DNA of 64,000 bases from positions 310,001-374,000 of the forward strand of contig NZ_SSMD01000003.1 in NCBI RefSeq assembly GCF_004799325.1. The letters are read 5' to 3'. The stretch comes from Thalassobius vesicularis. Lineage in GTDB: Bacteria > Pseudomonadota > Alphaproteobacteria > Rhodobacterales > Rhodobacteraceae. The notes beneath the pieces were generated by a model. It was not told the origin of the DNA and did no database searches. It saw nothing but the letters and a program-made list of their open reading frames with translations. This document shows, piece after piece, positions 34,780 to 44,830 of the stretch (positions are counted from its first letter, which is position 1; every line of letters starts with the position of its first letter). Made by a program: the position numbers and the translations under genes.

Positions 34780-37524
34780 ATGCTTCTGTACTCCCCTGAC
34801 CTCGCCTTCCTGAACCTTCTGTCGCAGCACATGGTCGATCTGGACATGATCCGGGCCACCTTCCGCGAACTCATCAACGTGCAAGGCACCAGCAAATCCG
34901 AGCTGATCGACGGATCCTCGGCGTCGGACGCGATCAACGGGGCCGGAGGGGACGACACGATCAACGGGTTTGCCGGAAACGACACCATCTGGGGTGACGA
35001 CGGAAACGACCTGATCGACGGCGGCGAGGACGCGGATTTCCTGTCGGGCGGCGATGGCAACGACACGATCTATGCCCTGCACGGCGCGGACGAGGTGCAC
35101 GGTGACTGGGGCGCCGACCAGATCTTTGGCTGGGACAGCGTCAGCGGCACCGCCAATGGCAGCATCCTGCTGATCCACGGCTCGATCGGCAATGACACCA
35201 TCTATGGCGGCTCGGGCGATGACGACTTGTGGGGCGACGAGGATAACGATCGCCTCTACGGCCATTTCGGTAACGACATGATGCGCGGAGGCGATGGCGA
35301 CGATGCGCTTTATGGCGACAACGACGCCGGCGGCGCCGGGGTCGAGGGCAACGACACCCTGCTGGGCGGCCAGGGGCTGGACTCGCTCTATGGCAACGGC
35401 GGCAACGACAGCCTGGACGGCGGCGCACAGGATGACCTGCTGGAAGGCGGCGACGGGCTCGACACGCTGATGGGCGGCTTCGGGGCGGATATCCTGAACG
35501 GCGGCGCTGGCAATGACAGCCTGGACGGCGGCGATCAGGCCGACTCGATGGACGGCGGCGACGGCGACGACGTTATCATTGGCGGCGCGGGCATGGACAG
35601 CATCCAGGGCGGCGCAGGCGATGACGGGATCTCGGGCGGCGATCACGATGACGTAATCGTGGACAGCGCGGGCTTTGACCACATCTCGGGCGGGTTGGGC
35701 CATGACGTCATCATCGACCTGTCTGGCGATGACATCATCTGGGGCGAGGAGGGCAACGATTCGATCCTCGATGTCGAAGGAAGCGACGTCATCTATGGCA
35801 ACGAAGGCAACGACACCATCGCGGCAGGCGGCGGCGCCGATCTTGTTGAAGGCGGCGATGGCGACGACTACCTGCTGGGCGAGGATAACGGCCTGCTGAC
35901 CGGCCTCTACACCTTCGTGGCGGGCAACGACACCATCCTCGGTGGCGCGGGCAACGACCGTATCTTTGGCGATGGCGGCGACGACTTGCTGGTTGGCGAA
36001 GCGGGCGACGATCTGGTCAACGGCGGCGACGGCAATGACACGATCACAGCCTTCCTCGGCGCGGACACGATTTTTGGCGGGGCTGGCAACGACTCCATCA
36101 TGGGGCATATCGGATCGACTGTGAACCTGACGGCCGTGGCCATCTACGGGGGCGACGGCGACGACATCATCACGGACGGTGCCGGCGCGGACACGCTCTC
36201 GGGCGAGGCTGGCAATGACAGCATCACCGCCACTGCGGGCGGTCGCGACACGCTGCTGGGTGGTGACGGCAACGACACGCTGGTGGGCAACGCTGCCGTG
36301 AACCAGATCTGGGGCGGCAACGACAATGACGTGATGACCGGCGGCGGCGCGGCCGACCTGTTGGGCGGCGGCTCGGGCAACGACCTGATCTATGCCGATG
36401 CCAATGGCGCTGAGGCCGCAACCGACGGCAATGACACCGTATATGCCGGGGCGGGCCATGACACCGTCTACGGCAATGGCGGGGCTGACCAGCTGTGGGG
36501 CGATCTGGGCAACGACTCGATGCATGGCGGCACCGGCAACGACATGCTGGGCGGCGGCGACGGCGATGACTCGCTCTACGGCGAGGCAGGCAACGACACG
36601 CTGTACGGCGGCGCGGGCCTTGATGTCCTTTTCGGCGGCGACGGCCACGACGAGATCTGGGGCGGCGCCGACTTCGATTACGTCGACGGCGGCGCGGGCA
36701 ATGACGTGATCGGCGTTGGCGCGGATGACGACCAGGTCTTCGCGGGTCTGGGCGACGACACCGTTTATGCTGGCGATGGCAACGATGTGATCTACGGCGA
36801 CTCCGGCAATGACGAGATCTGGGGCGGCGAAGGCAATGACACGCTGGACGGACAGGACGGCAACGACCTGATCGGCGCCTATCTGGGCACCGACATCGTC
36901 TATGGCGGTGCGGGCAACGACACCATCTATGGCGGCGCTGGCAATGACTCGCTCTACGGTGGCAACGACGCTGACGAGATCTGGGGCGGCACCGGTCTGA
37001 ACCAGATCAACGGCGGCTTCGGCAATGACATTCTGGGCGGTGGCCTGGACGCCGACGCGATCAGCGGCGACGCGGGCAACGACACCATCTTTGGCGGCTT
37101 TGGCAACGACACCCTGTCAGGCGACGGTGACGATGACGTGCTGTTTGGCGCGGCGGGCAATGACAGCCTGAACGGCGGCACCGGCAACGACACCCTGCGC
37201 GGCGGTGACGGCGATGACACGCTGGGCGGCGGCAGCGGCACCGACATCCTGTGGGGCGAAGGCGGCGCTGATACGTTCGAGTTCTTCCACGGCGACGGCT
37301 CCAACACGGTGCGCGATTTCAGCGCGGCAGACGGCGATATCCTGGCGCTCGACTCCACCCTGTGGACCACGTTCGGCACCCTGACCGCGGCCCAGGTCGT
37401 CGGCAATTTCGCCAGCTGGGGCACCACCGGGATCGAGCTGCAATTCACCGATAACGGCGAGGTCATCATTCTGGACGGCTTCTGGAACATGGCCGCGCTC
37501 GAGACCATGATCCTGGTCATGTGA
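34780..37524 (+). CDS. RTX calcium-binding repeat protein 4
   Basis: A 914-residue acidic RTX protein, closest to RTX 1. It shares the N-terminal GTSKSELI motif and carries inserts at matching points along the rolls (for example VEGNDTLLGGQGLDSL and LLGEDNGL...FVAGNDTI). The N-terminal helix reads MLLYSPDLAFLNLLSQHMVD. The C-terminal cap ends EVIILDGFWNMAALETM with a hydrophobic tail, as expected for type I export. The ATG at 34780 follows AAGGTAACC. No catalytic domain is seen; the likely role is an extracellular, calcium-dependent surface or matrix protein, by inference. Confidence 0.9.
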   Translation: MLLYSPDLAFLNLLSQHMVDLDMIRATFRELINVQGTSKSELIDGSSASDAINGAGGDDTINGFAGNDTIWGDDGNDLIDGGEDADFLSGGDGNDTIYALHGADEVHGDWGADQIFGWDSVSGTANGSILLIHGSIGNDTIYGGSGDDDLWGDEDNDRLYGHFGNDMMRGGDGDDALYGDNDAGGAGVEGNDTLLGGQGLDSLYGNGGNDSLDGGAQDDLLEGGDGLDTLMGGFGADILNGGAGNDSLDGGDQADSMDGGDGDDVIIGGAGMDSIQGGAGDDGISGGDHDDVIVDSAGFDHISGGLGHDVIIDLSGDDIIWGEEGNDSILDVEGSDVIYGNEGNDTIAAGGGADLVEGGDGDDYLLGEDNGLLTGLYTFVAGNDTILGGAGNDRIFGDGGDDLLVGEAGDDLVNGGDGNDTITAFLGADTIFGGAGNDSIMGHIGSTVNLTAVAIYGGDGDDIITDGAGADTLSGEAGNDSITATAGGRDTLLGGDGNDTLVGNAAVNQIWGGNDNDVMTGGGAADLLGGGSGNDLIYADANGAEAATDGNDTVYAGAGHDTVYGNGGADQLWGDLGNDSMHGGTGNDMLGGGDGDDSLYGEAGNDTLYGGAGLDVLFGGDGHDEIWGGADFDYVDGGAGNDVIGVGADDDQVFAGLGDDTVYAGDGNDVIYGDSGNDEIWGGEGNDTLDGQDGNDLIGAYLGTDIVYGGAGNDTIYGGAGNDSLYGGNDADEIWGGTGLNQINGGFGNDILGGGLDADAISGDAGNDTIFGGFGNDTLSGDGDDDVLFGAAGNDSLNGGTGNDTLRGGDGDDTLGGGSGTDILWGEGGADTFEFFHGDGSNTVRDFSAADGDILALDSTLWTTFGTLTAAQVVGNFASWGTTGIELQFTDNGEVIILDGFWNMAALETMILVM

Positions 37525-37531
37525 CCCGTTT

Positions 37532-37553
37532 GGCCCCGGCGCGATCCGGGGCC
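37532..37553 (+). terminator. hairpin after RTX 4
   Basis: Perfect eight-base-pair stem GGCCCCGG/CCGGGGCC with a six-base loop, 8 bp after the stop. There is no T tract, so termination by this element alone is uncertain. Confidence 0.55.
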
Positions 37554-37719
37554 GACACCCCCAACCATCCGTCTCCGCCTGGTCCTTCGCGGTGCCAGTC
37601 CCCCTGCCCGCGCGCCCCAAGGCGCGCTGCGGGAAGGTCAACCATTGCACCCCATATCATGGCTCTGTTATAACCTGTGCAACAACATATAGAAGTACAA
37701 AGCAGAGCGGTAAGACCAC

Positions 37720-40452
37720 GTGAGCGATACGCCTCAAACCCCTGAAAACGAAGAAGAAAACGCACCTGCGCGGCCCAAGTATCACGGGCCTTCGGTCTCG
37801 ATCACGGACGAGATGAAGTCGTCCTATCTGGACTATGCGATGAGCGTGATCGTCTCTCGGGCCATTCCCGATCTGCGTGACGGTCTGAAACCGGTGCACC
37901 GACGCATCCTTTACGCGATGCACGAGACCGGCAACAGCCACGACAAGGCCTATCGCAAATCGGCCCGTCCGGTCGGCGACGTCATGGGTAAATACCACCC
38001 CCACGGCGACTCTGCGATCTATGACGCGCTGGTGCGGATGGCGCAGGATTTTTCCATGTCGCTGCCGCTGCTGGATGGTCAGGGCAACTTCGGCTCGATG
38101 GACGGGGATAACCCCGCAGCCATGCGCTACACCGAGGTGCGCATGGACAAACCGGCGGCCTTCCTGCTGGCGGACATCGACAAGGAAACCGTCGATTTCC
38201 AGGACAACTACGACGGCAAGGACCGCGAACCTACCGTCCTGCCCGCGCGGTTCCCGAACATGCTGGTCAACGGGGCTGGCGGTATCGCCGTCGGCATGGC
38301 AACCAACATCCCGCCGCATAACCTGGGCGAAGTCGTCGACGCCACGCTGGCCCTGATCGAAGACCCGGACCTGACCTCCGAGGATCTGATCCACTACGTG
38401 CCCGGCCCCGACTTCCCCACCGGCGGTCTGCTGCTGGGCCGTTCGGGCGCGCGCAAGGCGTATCTTGAGGGGCGCGGCAGCGTCATCATCCGCGCCAAAA
38501 CCCATGTCGAGGAAATCCGCAAGGATCGCTACGCCATCATCGTGGACGAGATCCCGTACCAAGTGAACAAGGCCAGCATGATCGAGAAGATCGCCGAAGC
38601 GGTGCGCGACAAGCGCCTCGAAGGCATCAGCCACGTGCAGGACGAATCCGACCGCAACGGCGTCCGCGTGGTGGTCGAGCTGAAGCGCGACTCCACCCCC
38701 GAAGTGGTGCTGAACCAGCTCTACCGCTTCACCCCGATGCAGACGTCCTTCGGCTGTAACATGCTGGCGCTGAACGGCGGCCGTCCCGAACAGCTGACCC
38801 TGCGCGGCTTCCTGACCGCCTTCGTGGACTTCCGCGAGGATGTCGTTGCCCGCCGCACCGCCTATCTGCTGCGCAAGGCCCGCGAACGCGCGCATATCCT
38901 GTGTGGTCTGGCCGTGGCCGTCACCAACGTGGACGAGGTCGTCGCCACCATCCGCGCCTCTGCCGACGCCGCCGAAGCGCGCGAAAAGCTGATGACGCGT
39001 CGCTGGCCCGCCGGCTCGATCGCGGAATACATCCGCCTGATCGACGACCCGACCCACACGATGAACGACGACGGCACCTATAACCTGTCGGAAACCCAGG
39101 CCCGCGCGATCCTCGAACTGCGCCTGCAACGCCTGACCCAGATCGGCGTGCAGGAAGTCACGGACGAGCTGCAACAACTGGCCGCCAACATCCGCGAGTA
39201 CCTGGAAATCCTCGGCTCGCGCGACCGGATCATGGCCATCATCGCCGATGAACTGCGCGAAGTGCGCGAGCAATTCGCCGTCCCCCGCCGCACCGAGATC
39301 GTGGACTGGTCCGGCGACATGGAAGACGAAGACCTGATCGAGCGCGAGGACATGGTCGTCACCATCACCTCGGCCGGCTGGATCAAGCGCACGCCGCTGG
39401 CCGATTTCCGCAGCCAGAAACGCGGCGGCAAGGGCCTGTCGGGCATGCAAACCAAGGAAGAGGACGTCGTCACGACCCTCTTCGTGGCCAACACCCACAC
39501 GCAGCTGCTGTTCTTCACCACCGACGGCATGGTCTACAAGCTGAAGACATGGCGCCTGCCGCTGGGTGGCCGCACCGCCAAGGGCAAGGCCATCGTCAAC
39601 ATCCTGCCCATCCCCACCGGGGTTTCGATCGCCGCCATCATGCCGGTCGACCGCCCGGACGAGGAATGGGACGACCTGCAGATCGTCTTCGCCACCTCGG
39701 CGGGCGACGTGCGCCGCAACGCGCTGTCGGATTTCACCAACGTCAAGTCGAACGGCAAGATCGCGATGAAACTGCCCGAGGGCGTGGAACTGGTGAACGC
39801 CAACATCTGCTCTGAAGATGACGACGTCATGCTGGTCACCGACTCCGGCCGCGCGATCCGCTTCCCCACCACCGAGGTGCGCGTGTTCAAGGGCCGCGAT
39901 TCCACCGGTGTGCGGGGCATTCGCCTGCTGGGCGAGGATCACGTCGTCTCGATGTCCGTGATCCGTCACACCGACTACACCCCCGAAGAACGCGCCACCT
40001 ACCTCAAGATGCGCCGCGCCATGGCCGGCCTGACCGAGGACGAGGCCAGCGATGACGAGGGCGTCGCCGAAGACGCCGCCGTCTCGACCGAGCTTTACGC
40101 CGAGATGTCCGCCGCCGAGAACCAGATCCTGACCATCACCAGTTCCGGTCTGGGCAAGATCAGCTCGTCGCACGACTACCCGGTGCGCGGCCGCGGCGGC
40201 CAAGGCGTCACCGCATGGGAAAAATCCATGCGCGGCGGCCCGATCGTCGCCTCTTTCCCGATCGAGATGGACAACCAGATCATGCTGGTCACCTCCACCG
40301 GCCAGTCGATCCGCGTCCCGGTCGAGGGCATCTCCTTCCGCTCGCGCAGCGCCGGCGGCGTCAAGGTGTTCAACACCGGCGCAGGCGAAGTGGTCGTCTC
40401 GGTGGCCCGTATCGCCGAACAAGGCGACGACGAGGACACCGCGACCGAGTGA
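37720..40452 (+). CDS. gyrA: DNA gyrase subunit A
   Basis: A 910-residue type IIA topoisomerase subunit that with GyrB introduces negative supercoils. The catalytic tyrosine is Tyr137 (AAMRYTEV). The quinolone-determining region reads [11 protein letters not shown] with Ser98 and Asp102, the sensitive-type residues. The GyrA box QKRGGKG (about 566-572) in the C-terminal beta-pinwheel marks it as gyrase rather than ParC. An acidic insert ([15 protein letters not shown]) lies within the C-terminal domain. The start is GTG at 37720. It is a single gene followed by a terminator. Confidence 0.98.
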   Translation: MSDTPQTPENEEENAPARPKYHGPSVSITDEMKSSYLDYAMSVIVSRAIPDLRDGLKPVHRRILYAMHETGNSHDKAYRKSARPVGDVMGKYHPHGDSAIYDALVRMAQDFSMSLPLLDGQGNFGSMDGDNPAAMRYTEVRMDKPAAFLLADIDKETVDFQDNYDGKDREPTVLPARFPNMLVNGAGGIAVGMATNIPPHNLGEVVDATLALIEDPDLTSEDLIHYVPGPDFPTGGLLLGRSGARKAYLEGRGSVIIRAKTHVEEIRKDRYAIIVDEIPYQVNKASMIEKIAEAVRDKRLEGISHVQDESDRNGVRVVVELKRDSTPEVVLNQLYRFTPMQTSFGCNMLALNGGRPEQLTLRGFLTAFVDFREDVVARRTAYLLRKARERAHILCGLAVAVTNVDEVVATIRASADAAEAREKLMTRRWPAGSIAEYIRLIDDPTHTMNDDGTYNLSETQARAILELRLQRLTQIGVQEVTDELQQLAANIREYLEILGSRDRIMAIIADELREVREQFAVPRRTEIVDWSGDMEDEDLIEREDMVVTITSAGWIKRTPLADFRSQKRGGKGLSGMQTKEEDVVTTLFVANTHTQLLFFTTDGMVYKLKTWRLPLGGRTAKGKAIVNILPIPTGVSIAAIMPVDRPDEEWDDLQIVFATSAGDVRRNALSDFTNVKSNGKIAMKLPEGVELVNANICSEDDDVMLVTDSGRAIRFPTTEVRVFKGRDSTGVRGIRLLGEDHVVSMSVIRHTDYTPEERATYLKMRRAMAGLTEDEASDDEGVAEDAAVSTELYAEMSAAENQILTITSSGLGKISSSHDYPVRGRGGQGVTAWEKSMRGGPIVASFPIEMDNQIMLVTSTGQSIRVPVEGISFRSRSAGGVKVFNTGAGEVVVSVARIAEQGDDEDTATE

Positions 40453-40483
40453 TCCGGGCCAAGGCCCCTGTCAATTTAACTCC

Positions 40484-40515
40484 GGGACGGGCTATAATGG
40501 CCCGTCCCCATTTTT
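40484..40515 (+). terminator. Rho-independent terminator after gyrA
   Basis: Perfect nine-base-pair stem GGGACGGGC/GCCCGTCCC with a TATAATG loop and a T tract (40511-40515). It lies between gyrA and the beta-barrel gene, ending 17 bp before the latter's ATG. Confidence 0.88.
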
Positions 40516-40532
40516 ATGCCGGAGTGATTTCC

Positions 40533-41228
40533 ATGACCCGTACGATTCGCCTTCTGGCGCTGTGCACGGCGCTTTCTCCCGTTCCCGCCCTCGCCCAGGA
40601 CATGCTGTCCGCCGAACTCGAACTGGGCCTGTCGACCAACCTTGACAGCTCGGTCAACTTCAAGCGGGTCGAAGGCTCCTTCATGACCCATTTCAGCGGC
40701 CGCACCAACCTGCAGCTGGACTTCGGCATGAGCAAATACGAGGCCGACGGCTCCACCTCGCCCTTCATGGCGCTGCACGTGTTCTACGCCGTCACCCCCA
40801 GCACCGATATCGGCATGTTCCTGTCGGGCGAGGATCGCCTCGGCACCTCCTACACGCTCTGGGGCGCCGAATTTGCCCACACCGCCGGCGCACTCGAGAT
40901 CCAGGGCTACGCGGGCTTTCAGGATCCGGTCAGCGCCGGCGGCCTGAACGGCAACATCTACGGGCTGGACCTGGCCTACGCCCTCGGCGCCTCCCAAACC
41001 TGGAGCCTCCTGTTCGGCGCCCACATGGCCGATCTGGACGGCGGCACCAGCCGCGACACCGCCTATCTGGGTGTTGCGCGCAAATTCGCCAACGGCATGA
41101 CGCTCGAAGCCCGCGCCGCCCAGCACGACACCGGCGACGCGGTACTCTCCATCGCCGCCCATTTCCAGCTTGGCGACGGCGTGCGCTTCAACCGCCGCGA
41201 CTTCTTCCAGAATTTCCCCGACTACTAA
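40533..41228 (+). CDS. outer-membrane beta-barrel (porin-like) protein
   Basis: A 231-residue protein with a signal peptide (1-21, cleavage after PALAQ) and alternating beta-strand sequence typical of a small barrel (for example LNGNIYGLDLAYALG, TAYLGVARKFANG). It ends in an aromatic residue (FPDY), as outer-membrane proteins usually do for BamA recognition. The family is not recognised beyond that. The ATG at 40533 follows GGAG. It is probably monocistronic, with a repeat and a hairpin immediately downstream. Confidence 0.78.
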   Translation: MTRTIRLLALCTALSPVPALAQDMLSAELELGLSTNLDSSVNFKRVEGSFMTHFSGRTNLQLDFGMSKYEADGSTSPFMALHVFYAVTPSTDIGMFLSGEDRLGTSYTLWGAEFAHTAGALEIQGYAGFQDPVSAGGLNGNIYGLDLAYALGASQTWSLLFGAHMADLDGGTSRDTAYLGVARKFANGMTLEARAAQHDTGDAVLSIAAHFQLGDGVRFNRRDFFQNFPDY

Positions 41229-41230
41229 GG

Positions 41231-41258
41231 GCTTCTTTCTGATGAAAATACTCACGGC
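41231..41258. repeat. intergenic repeat, family B, copy 1
   Basis: GCTTCTTTCTGA, two bases, then AAAATACTCACGGC. The same sequence, one base longer, occurs at 44831-44859. Both lie in gaps between genes. It starts 3 bp after the beta-barrel gene stop. Confidence 0.75.
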
Positions 41259-41283
41259 GCGCCGGGTTCCCCCAGCGCGCCGT
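41254..41283. terminator. hairpin between convergent genes
   Basis: Nine-base-pair stem ACGGCGCGC/GCGCGCCGT with a 12-base loop, overlapping the end of the family B repeat. It lacks a T tract. Its position between the convergent beta-barrel and carboxypeptidase genes suits a two-way terminator. Confidence 0.5.
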
Positions 41284-41309
41284 GCGTCATTTCAAAACCG
41301 GCTTTGCGC

Positions 41310-42785
41310 TCAAATCCCGTAAAGCGCGCCGAACTTGTCTTCCAGGTAGGCCAGCAAGGGCGCCTCGCTCGGGGCCGCGCCACAGGCCTGCGTGATCACC
41401 TCGCGCGGGGTCATCAGCCCGCCGTGGCGTTGCAGGTTCTCGCGCAGCCAACCCGTCGCCGCCCCGGTCTGCCCCTGCGCCAGTTGCGCGTCCAGATCCG
41501 GCACCGCCTTGCGCAGCGCCTCGTTCAGGCAACCGGCATAGACATTGCCCAGGCTATAGGTCGGGAAATAGCCGAACAGCCCCACCGACCAATGCACATC
41601 CTGCAAACACCCGTTCGAGGCGCGATCCACAGCAAACCCGAAATCCGCCGCGAACCGCTCGTTCCAGGCGCTTTCCAGATCACTCACCGCCAGATCGCCC
41701 GCGATCAGCGCGCGCTCCAGATCAAAGCGCAGCATGACATGCAGGTTGTACTGCACCTCGTCGGCCTCGGTGCGGATGAACCCGTTCTGCAGCCGGTTCA
41801 CGGCGGCATAGAACGCGTCCTCGTCCGCAATCCCGAAATCCCCGAACGCATCGCGCATCTGCCCGTACAGCCAGCCGGTGAACGCGCGACTGCGCCCCAG
41901 CTGGTTCTCATAGATCCGCGACTGGCTTTCGTGCACCCCCATCGAAACACCCTGCCCCAGCGGCGTCAGCAGATAGGCGCGATCGATATTCTGCTCATAG
42001 CAGGCATGCCCGACCTCGTGGATGGTCGAGTAAAAACAGTTGAACGGGTCCGCCGGATTGGTCCGCGTGGTGATCCGCACATCCAACCCCGAGCCCGAGC
42101 TGAACGGATGCACCGCCTTGTCCACCCGCCCCAAATTCAGATCATAGCCAAACGCCAGCGCCAGCTTGCGCGACAGCGCCATCTGCGCGGCCTCGTCGAA
42201 CGTGCCCGTCACCCCCTTGGGCGCGGGTTTGTCCAGCGCCGCCGCGCGCAACGCCACCAGACGCGGACGCAGCGCATCGAACATCGCCTGCAGATCGGCG
42301 GCCTTGGCCTCGGGCTCGTAATCGTCCAGCAGCGCGTCGTACAGATCACCGCCCGCGGCCAATGCGCTGGCCTCCTCGCGCTTCAGGCGCACGATCTCGG
42401 CCAGAACCGGCGCGAAGGCTGCGAAATCATCCGCCGCCCGCGCCTCGGCCCATTGGCCCTGCGCCCGGCTGGTCAGCCGCGCCAGCGCCGTCGCCAGATC
42501 GGCGGGAACCTTCTGATTACGGGCATAGCTGCGCCGGATGTGCCGCATCTGCGCCCGCCCGACATCATCCAGCGCGGCCTCGTCCACGGCCGCCAGCCAC
42601 TCGCCAACCCGAGGATCGACACGGCGGGCATGCAGCACCGCCTCCATAGCGGCCATCTCCTCGGCGCGCTGATCGGCGGCGCCGCGCGGCATCACGGTTT
42701 CCTGATCCCAGCCCAGCCGCCCCGCGACCTGCGCCAGCGCCATCGTCTCGCGGGTGAACCCCATCAAAGCGTCAAAAGCGGACAT
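41310..42785 (-). CDS. M32-family metallocarboxypeptidase (carboxypeptidase Taq-like)
   Basis: A 491-residue all-helical zinc carboxypeptidase. The HEVGH metal motif is at 256-260 (STIHEVGHACYEQ). Other M32 signatures are HPFSSGSGLDVRITTR, GVHESQSRIYENQLGRS and IRTEADEVQYNLHVMLRFDLE. It would trim C-terminal residues from peptides in the cytoplasm. The ATG at 42785 lies 2 bp after the heme A synthase stop, so the two genes are probably co-transcribed. Confidence 0.95.
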   Translation of the reverse strand: MSAFDALMGFTRETMALAQVAGRLGWDQETVMPRGAADQRAEEMAAMEAVLHARRVDPRVGEWLAAVDEAALDDVGRAQMRHIRRSYARNQKVPADLATALARLTSRAQGQWAEARAADDFAAFAPVLAEIVRLKREEASALAAGGDLYDALLDDYEPEAKAADLQAMFDALRPRLVALRAAALDKPAPKGVTGTFDEAAQMALSRKLALAFGYDLNLGRVDKAVHPFSSGSGLDVRITTRTNPADPFNCFYSTIHEVGHACYEQNIDRAYLLTPLGQGVSMGVHESQSRIYENQLGRSRAFTGWLYGQMRDAFGDFGIADEDAFYAAVNRLQNGFIRTEADEVQYNLHVMLRFDLERALIAGDLAVSDLESAWNERFAADFGFAVDRASNGCLQDVHWSVGLFGYFPTYSLGNVYAGCLNEALRKAVPDLDAQLAQGQTGAATGWLRENLQRHGGLMTPREVITQACGAAPSEAPLLAYLEDKFGALYGI

Positions 42786-42786
42786 C

Positions 42787-43932
42787 TCATTTCCCCCGGA
42801 TCGTATCGACAATCGGATACCCGCTCAGGAAGCGCGCGCGCAGGATCAGCACCCAGACCATCACCGCGATGATCTGGTGCGTCAGCGCCACATGTGCCTG
42901 CACCCCCGAGAACAGCACGTACACGCCCAGCGACACCTGCCCGATCACCGCGATGAACGCCGCGGTAAAGGCCGCCCGCGTGCCCGCATGGGCCGACTTG
43001 CGCCCCTTCAGCAGCATCACGACCGAGTAGGCCAACAGCAGATACGCCACGCAGCGGTGGATGAATTGCACCAGGCCGGGGTTCTCAAAGAAATTGCGCC
43101 AGACCGGGGTCAGATCGAACGCCTCGGGCGGCACCACCTGCCCGCCCATCAGCGGCCAGTCGGTAAAGCTTTGCCCGGCGTCGATCCCGGCCACCAGCGC
43201 GCCCAGCAGGATCTGCACAAAGGTCAGGTGCAGCCAGCCCGTGGACATGCCCCACAGCTTGCGCTCTGCCTGGCGACGCGCCTGCATCAGAACGCGCTCT
43301 TCGCGGCCCAGCAGGAACACGTACCACGCGATGAAACCCAAGATGACAAAGGCCAGCCCCAGATGCGTCGCCAGACGATAGCTGGCCACGTCCAGCATCG
43401 TCCCCTTCAGGCCCGAGCTGACCATCCACCAGCCCACGGCCCCCTGTAGCCCGCCAAGCGCACCGATGCCCAGCAACCGGCCCGTCCAGCCCGCCGGGAT
43501 CGCCCGCGCCAGCGCAAAACCGGCAAAGCCAAGTGCCCAGACCAGCCCGATGGTGCGGCCCAGCTGGCGATGGCCCCATTCCCACCAGTAGATCTCCTTG
43601 AAGCCCTCCAGCGTCATGCCCTTGTTCTGCAACTGGAACTCGGGGATCTGCTGGTACTTGGCGAACTCTTCCTGCCAATGCGCCTCACTCAGCGGAGGGA
43701 TCGCCCCGGTGACGGGTTTCCACTCGGTGATCGACAGCCCGCTATCGGTCAGGCGCGTCAACCCGCCCACCGCGATCATGGTCACGACCAGCACGAACAG
43801 CACCAGCAACCACGCCCGGATCCCCCGACGCGCACCGCGCCGGCCCTTGTCGATCATGCCGCCCGCCGGGGCGCTGCGCGTGGTCTGGGCGTCCTGGCCC
43901 ACCTCTTCGAAAAGCTTGCGTTTTCCGCTCAT
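42787..43932 (-). CDS. ctaA: heme A synthase CtaA/Cox15
   Basis: A 381-residue inner-membrane enzyme that oxidises the C8 methyl of heme O to the formyl of heme A for cytochrome aa3 oxidase. It has about eight membrane helices. Conserved elements include GGLTRLTDSGLSITEWKP, WEWGHRQLGR, ATHLGLAF, FIHRCVAYLL and the last-helix ALTHQ, which contain the heme-ligand histidines. It is the Cox15-type (larger) form usual in alphaproteobacteria. It is followed 2 bp later by the M32 carboxypeptidase gene. Confidence 0.95.
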   Translation of the reverse strand: MSGKRKLFEEVGQDAQTTRSAPAGGMIDKGRRGARRGIRAWLLVLFVLVVTMIAVGGLTRLTDSGLSITEWKPVTGAIPPLSEAHWQEEFAKYQQIPEFQLQNKGMTLEGFKEIYWWEWGHRQLGRTIGLVWALGFAGFALARAIPAGWTGRLLGIGALGGLQGAVGWWMVSSGLKGTMLDVASYRLATHLGLAFVILGFIAWYVFLLGREERVLMQARRQAERKLWGMSTGWLHLTFVQILLGALVAGIDAGQSFTDWPLMGGQVVPPEAFDLTPVWRNFFENPGLVQFIHRCVAYLLLAYSVVMLLKGRKSAHAGTRAAFTAAFIAVIGQVSLGVYVLFSGVQAHVALTHQIIAVMVWVLILRARFLSGYPIVDTIRGK

Positions 43933-44022
43933 GTCCTGCCCATCGCTTTTCGCTCCTGCACGGGAGCGTCTCGTTTGTCCTCGCGCCCAAACCTAGGGCG
44001 CACGGCCGTGCGCGTCCAGCGC

Positions 44023-44766
44023 TCAGCCGCGATCCTTCCAGCGCACCATTTGCCGCATGATCCCGTGCAGCATCTGCACGTCCGAGCGCGTCAGCCGCAT
44101 CCGGCTCCACAGGTTGCGCAGCACGATCTTCATGCCCTCGGCCTTTTCGGGCGGGAAAAAGAACCCCGCCTCGTCCAGCCGTCCCTCGTAATGCTCGGCC
44201 AGCTTCTCGACCTCGATCGCACTGGCCCATTCGCTGCCAGCCAGCTCCACCACCTCATCCTCGGCCTCGATGCTCTGACGGCCCCATTCATAGGACATCA
44301 GCAGCACGCATTGCGCCAGGTTCAGCGACGCAAACTCCGGATTCACCGGCACCGAGACGATCGCATTCGCCCGCGCGATATCCTCGTTCTCCAGCCCGGC
44401 CCGCTCCGGCCCGAACATCACGGCCACCTTCTCGCCCCGCGCAATCATCTCGCGTGCCATCGCCATCGCCCGCTCCGGCGTCACCACCGGCTTGGTCAGC
44501 CCCCGCGGTCGCGCCGTCGTGGCAAAGACATACTGGCAATCCCCCAGCGCCCCCGCCAGATCGTCACACAGCACCGCCTCGTCCAGCAGCCGCCCCGCCC
44601 CGCTCGCCAGCGCCACCGCCCGTTCATTCGGCCAGCCGTCGCGCGGTGCCACCACCCGCATCCGGTCCAGCCCGAAATTCCACATCGCGCGCGCCGCACC
44701 TCCGATATTCTCGCCCATCTGCGGGCGCACCAGAACAAAGGCAGGCTGAGGGGTTCCGCTCGGCAT
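44023..44766 (-). CDS. SPOUT RNA methyltransferase, TrmJ/TrmH family
   Basis: A 247-residue SpoU/TrmH-superfamily methyltransferase, most like TrmJ, which 2'-O-methylates nucleotide 32 of tRNA. Visible motifs are LVRPQMGENIGGAARAM (motif 1), VMFGPERAGLENEDI (motif 2, knot) and SLNLAQCVLLMSYEW (motif 3), the trefoil-knot SAM site. The ATG at 44766 follows GGAGAG. It is upstream of ctaA by 90 bp on the same strand. Confidence 0.92.
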   Translation of the reverse strand: MPSGTPQPAFVLVRPQMGENIGGAARAMWNFGLDRMRVVAPRDGWPNERAVALASGAGRLLDEAVLCDDLAGALGDCQYVFATTARPRGLTKPVVTPERAMAMAREMIARGEKVAVMFGPERAGLENEDIARANAIVSVPVNPEFASLNLAQCVLLMSYEWGRQSIEAEDEVVELAGSEWASAIEVEKLAEHYEGRLDEAGFFFPPEKAEGMKIVLRNLWSRMRLTRSDVQMLHGIMRQMVRWKDRG

Positions 44767-44830
44767 CTCTCTCTCCATCCAATTCACCGCAGGCAAATAC
44801 GCCACCGCCCCCCCTTATCCAACCCCATTA

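Noticed and set aside
27750-37300. Dense short tandem repeats that could suggest a CRISPR array or minisatellite
   Set aside because: The repeats are in phase with the reading frame, vary at codon third positions and encode GGxGxDxLx units. There are no unique spacers of constant length and no cas genes.
37657-40422. 921-codon minus-strand frame antisense to gyrA
   Set aside because: It is His/Asp/Gly-rich with no family motif and lies opposite a fully convincing gyrA. It is the usual artefact of high third-position GC.
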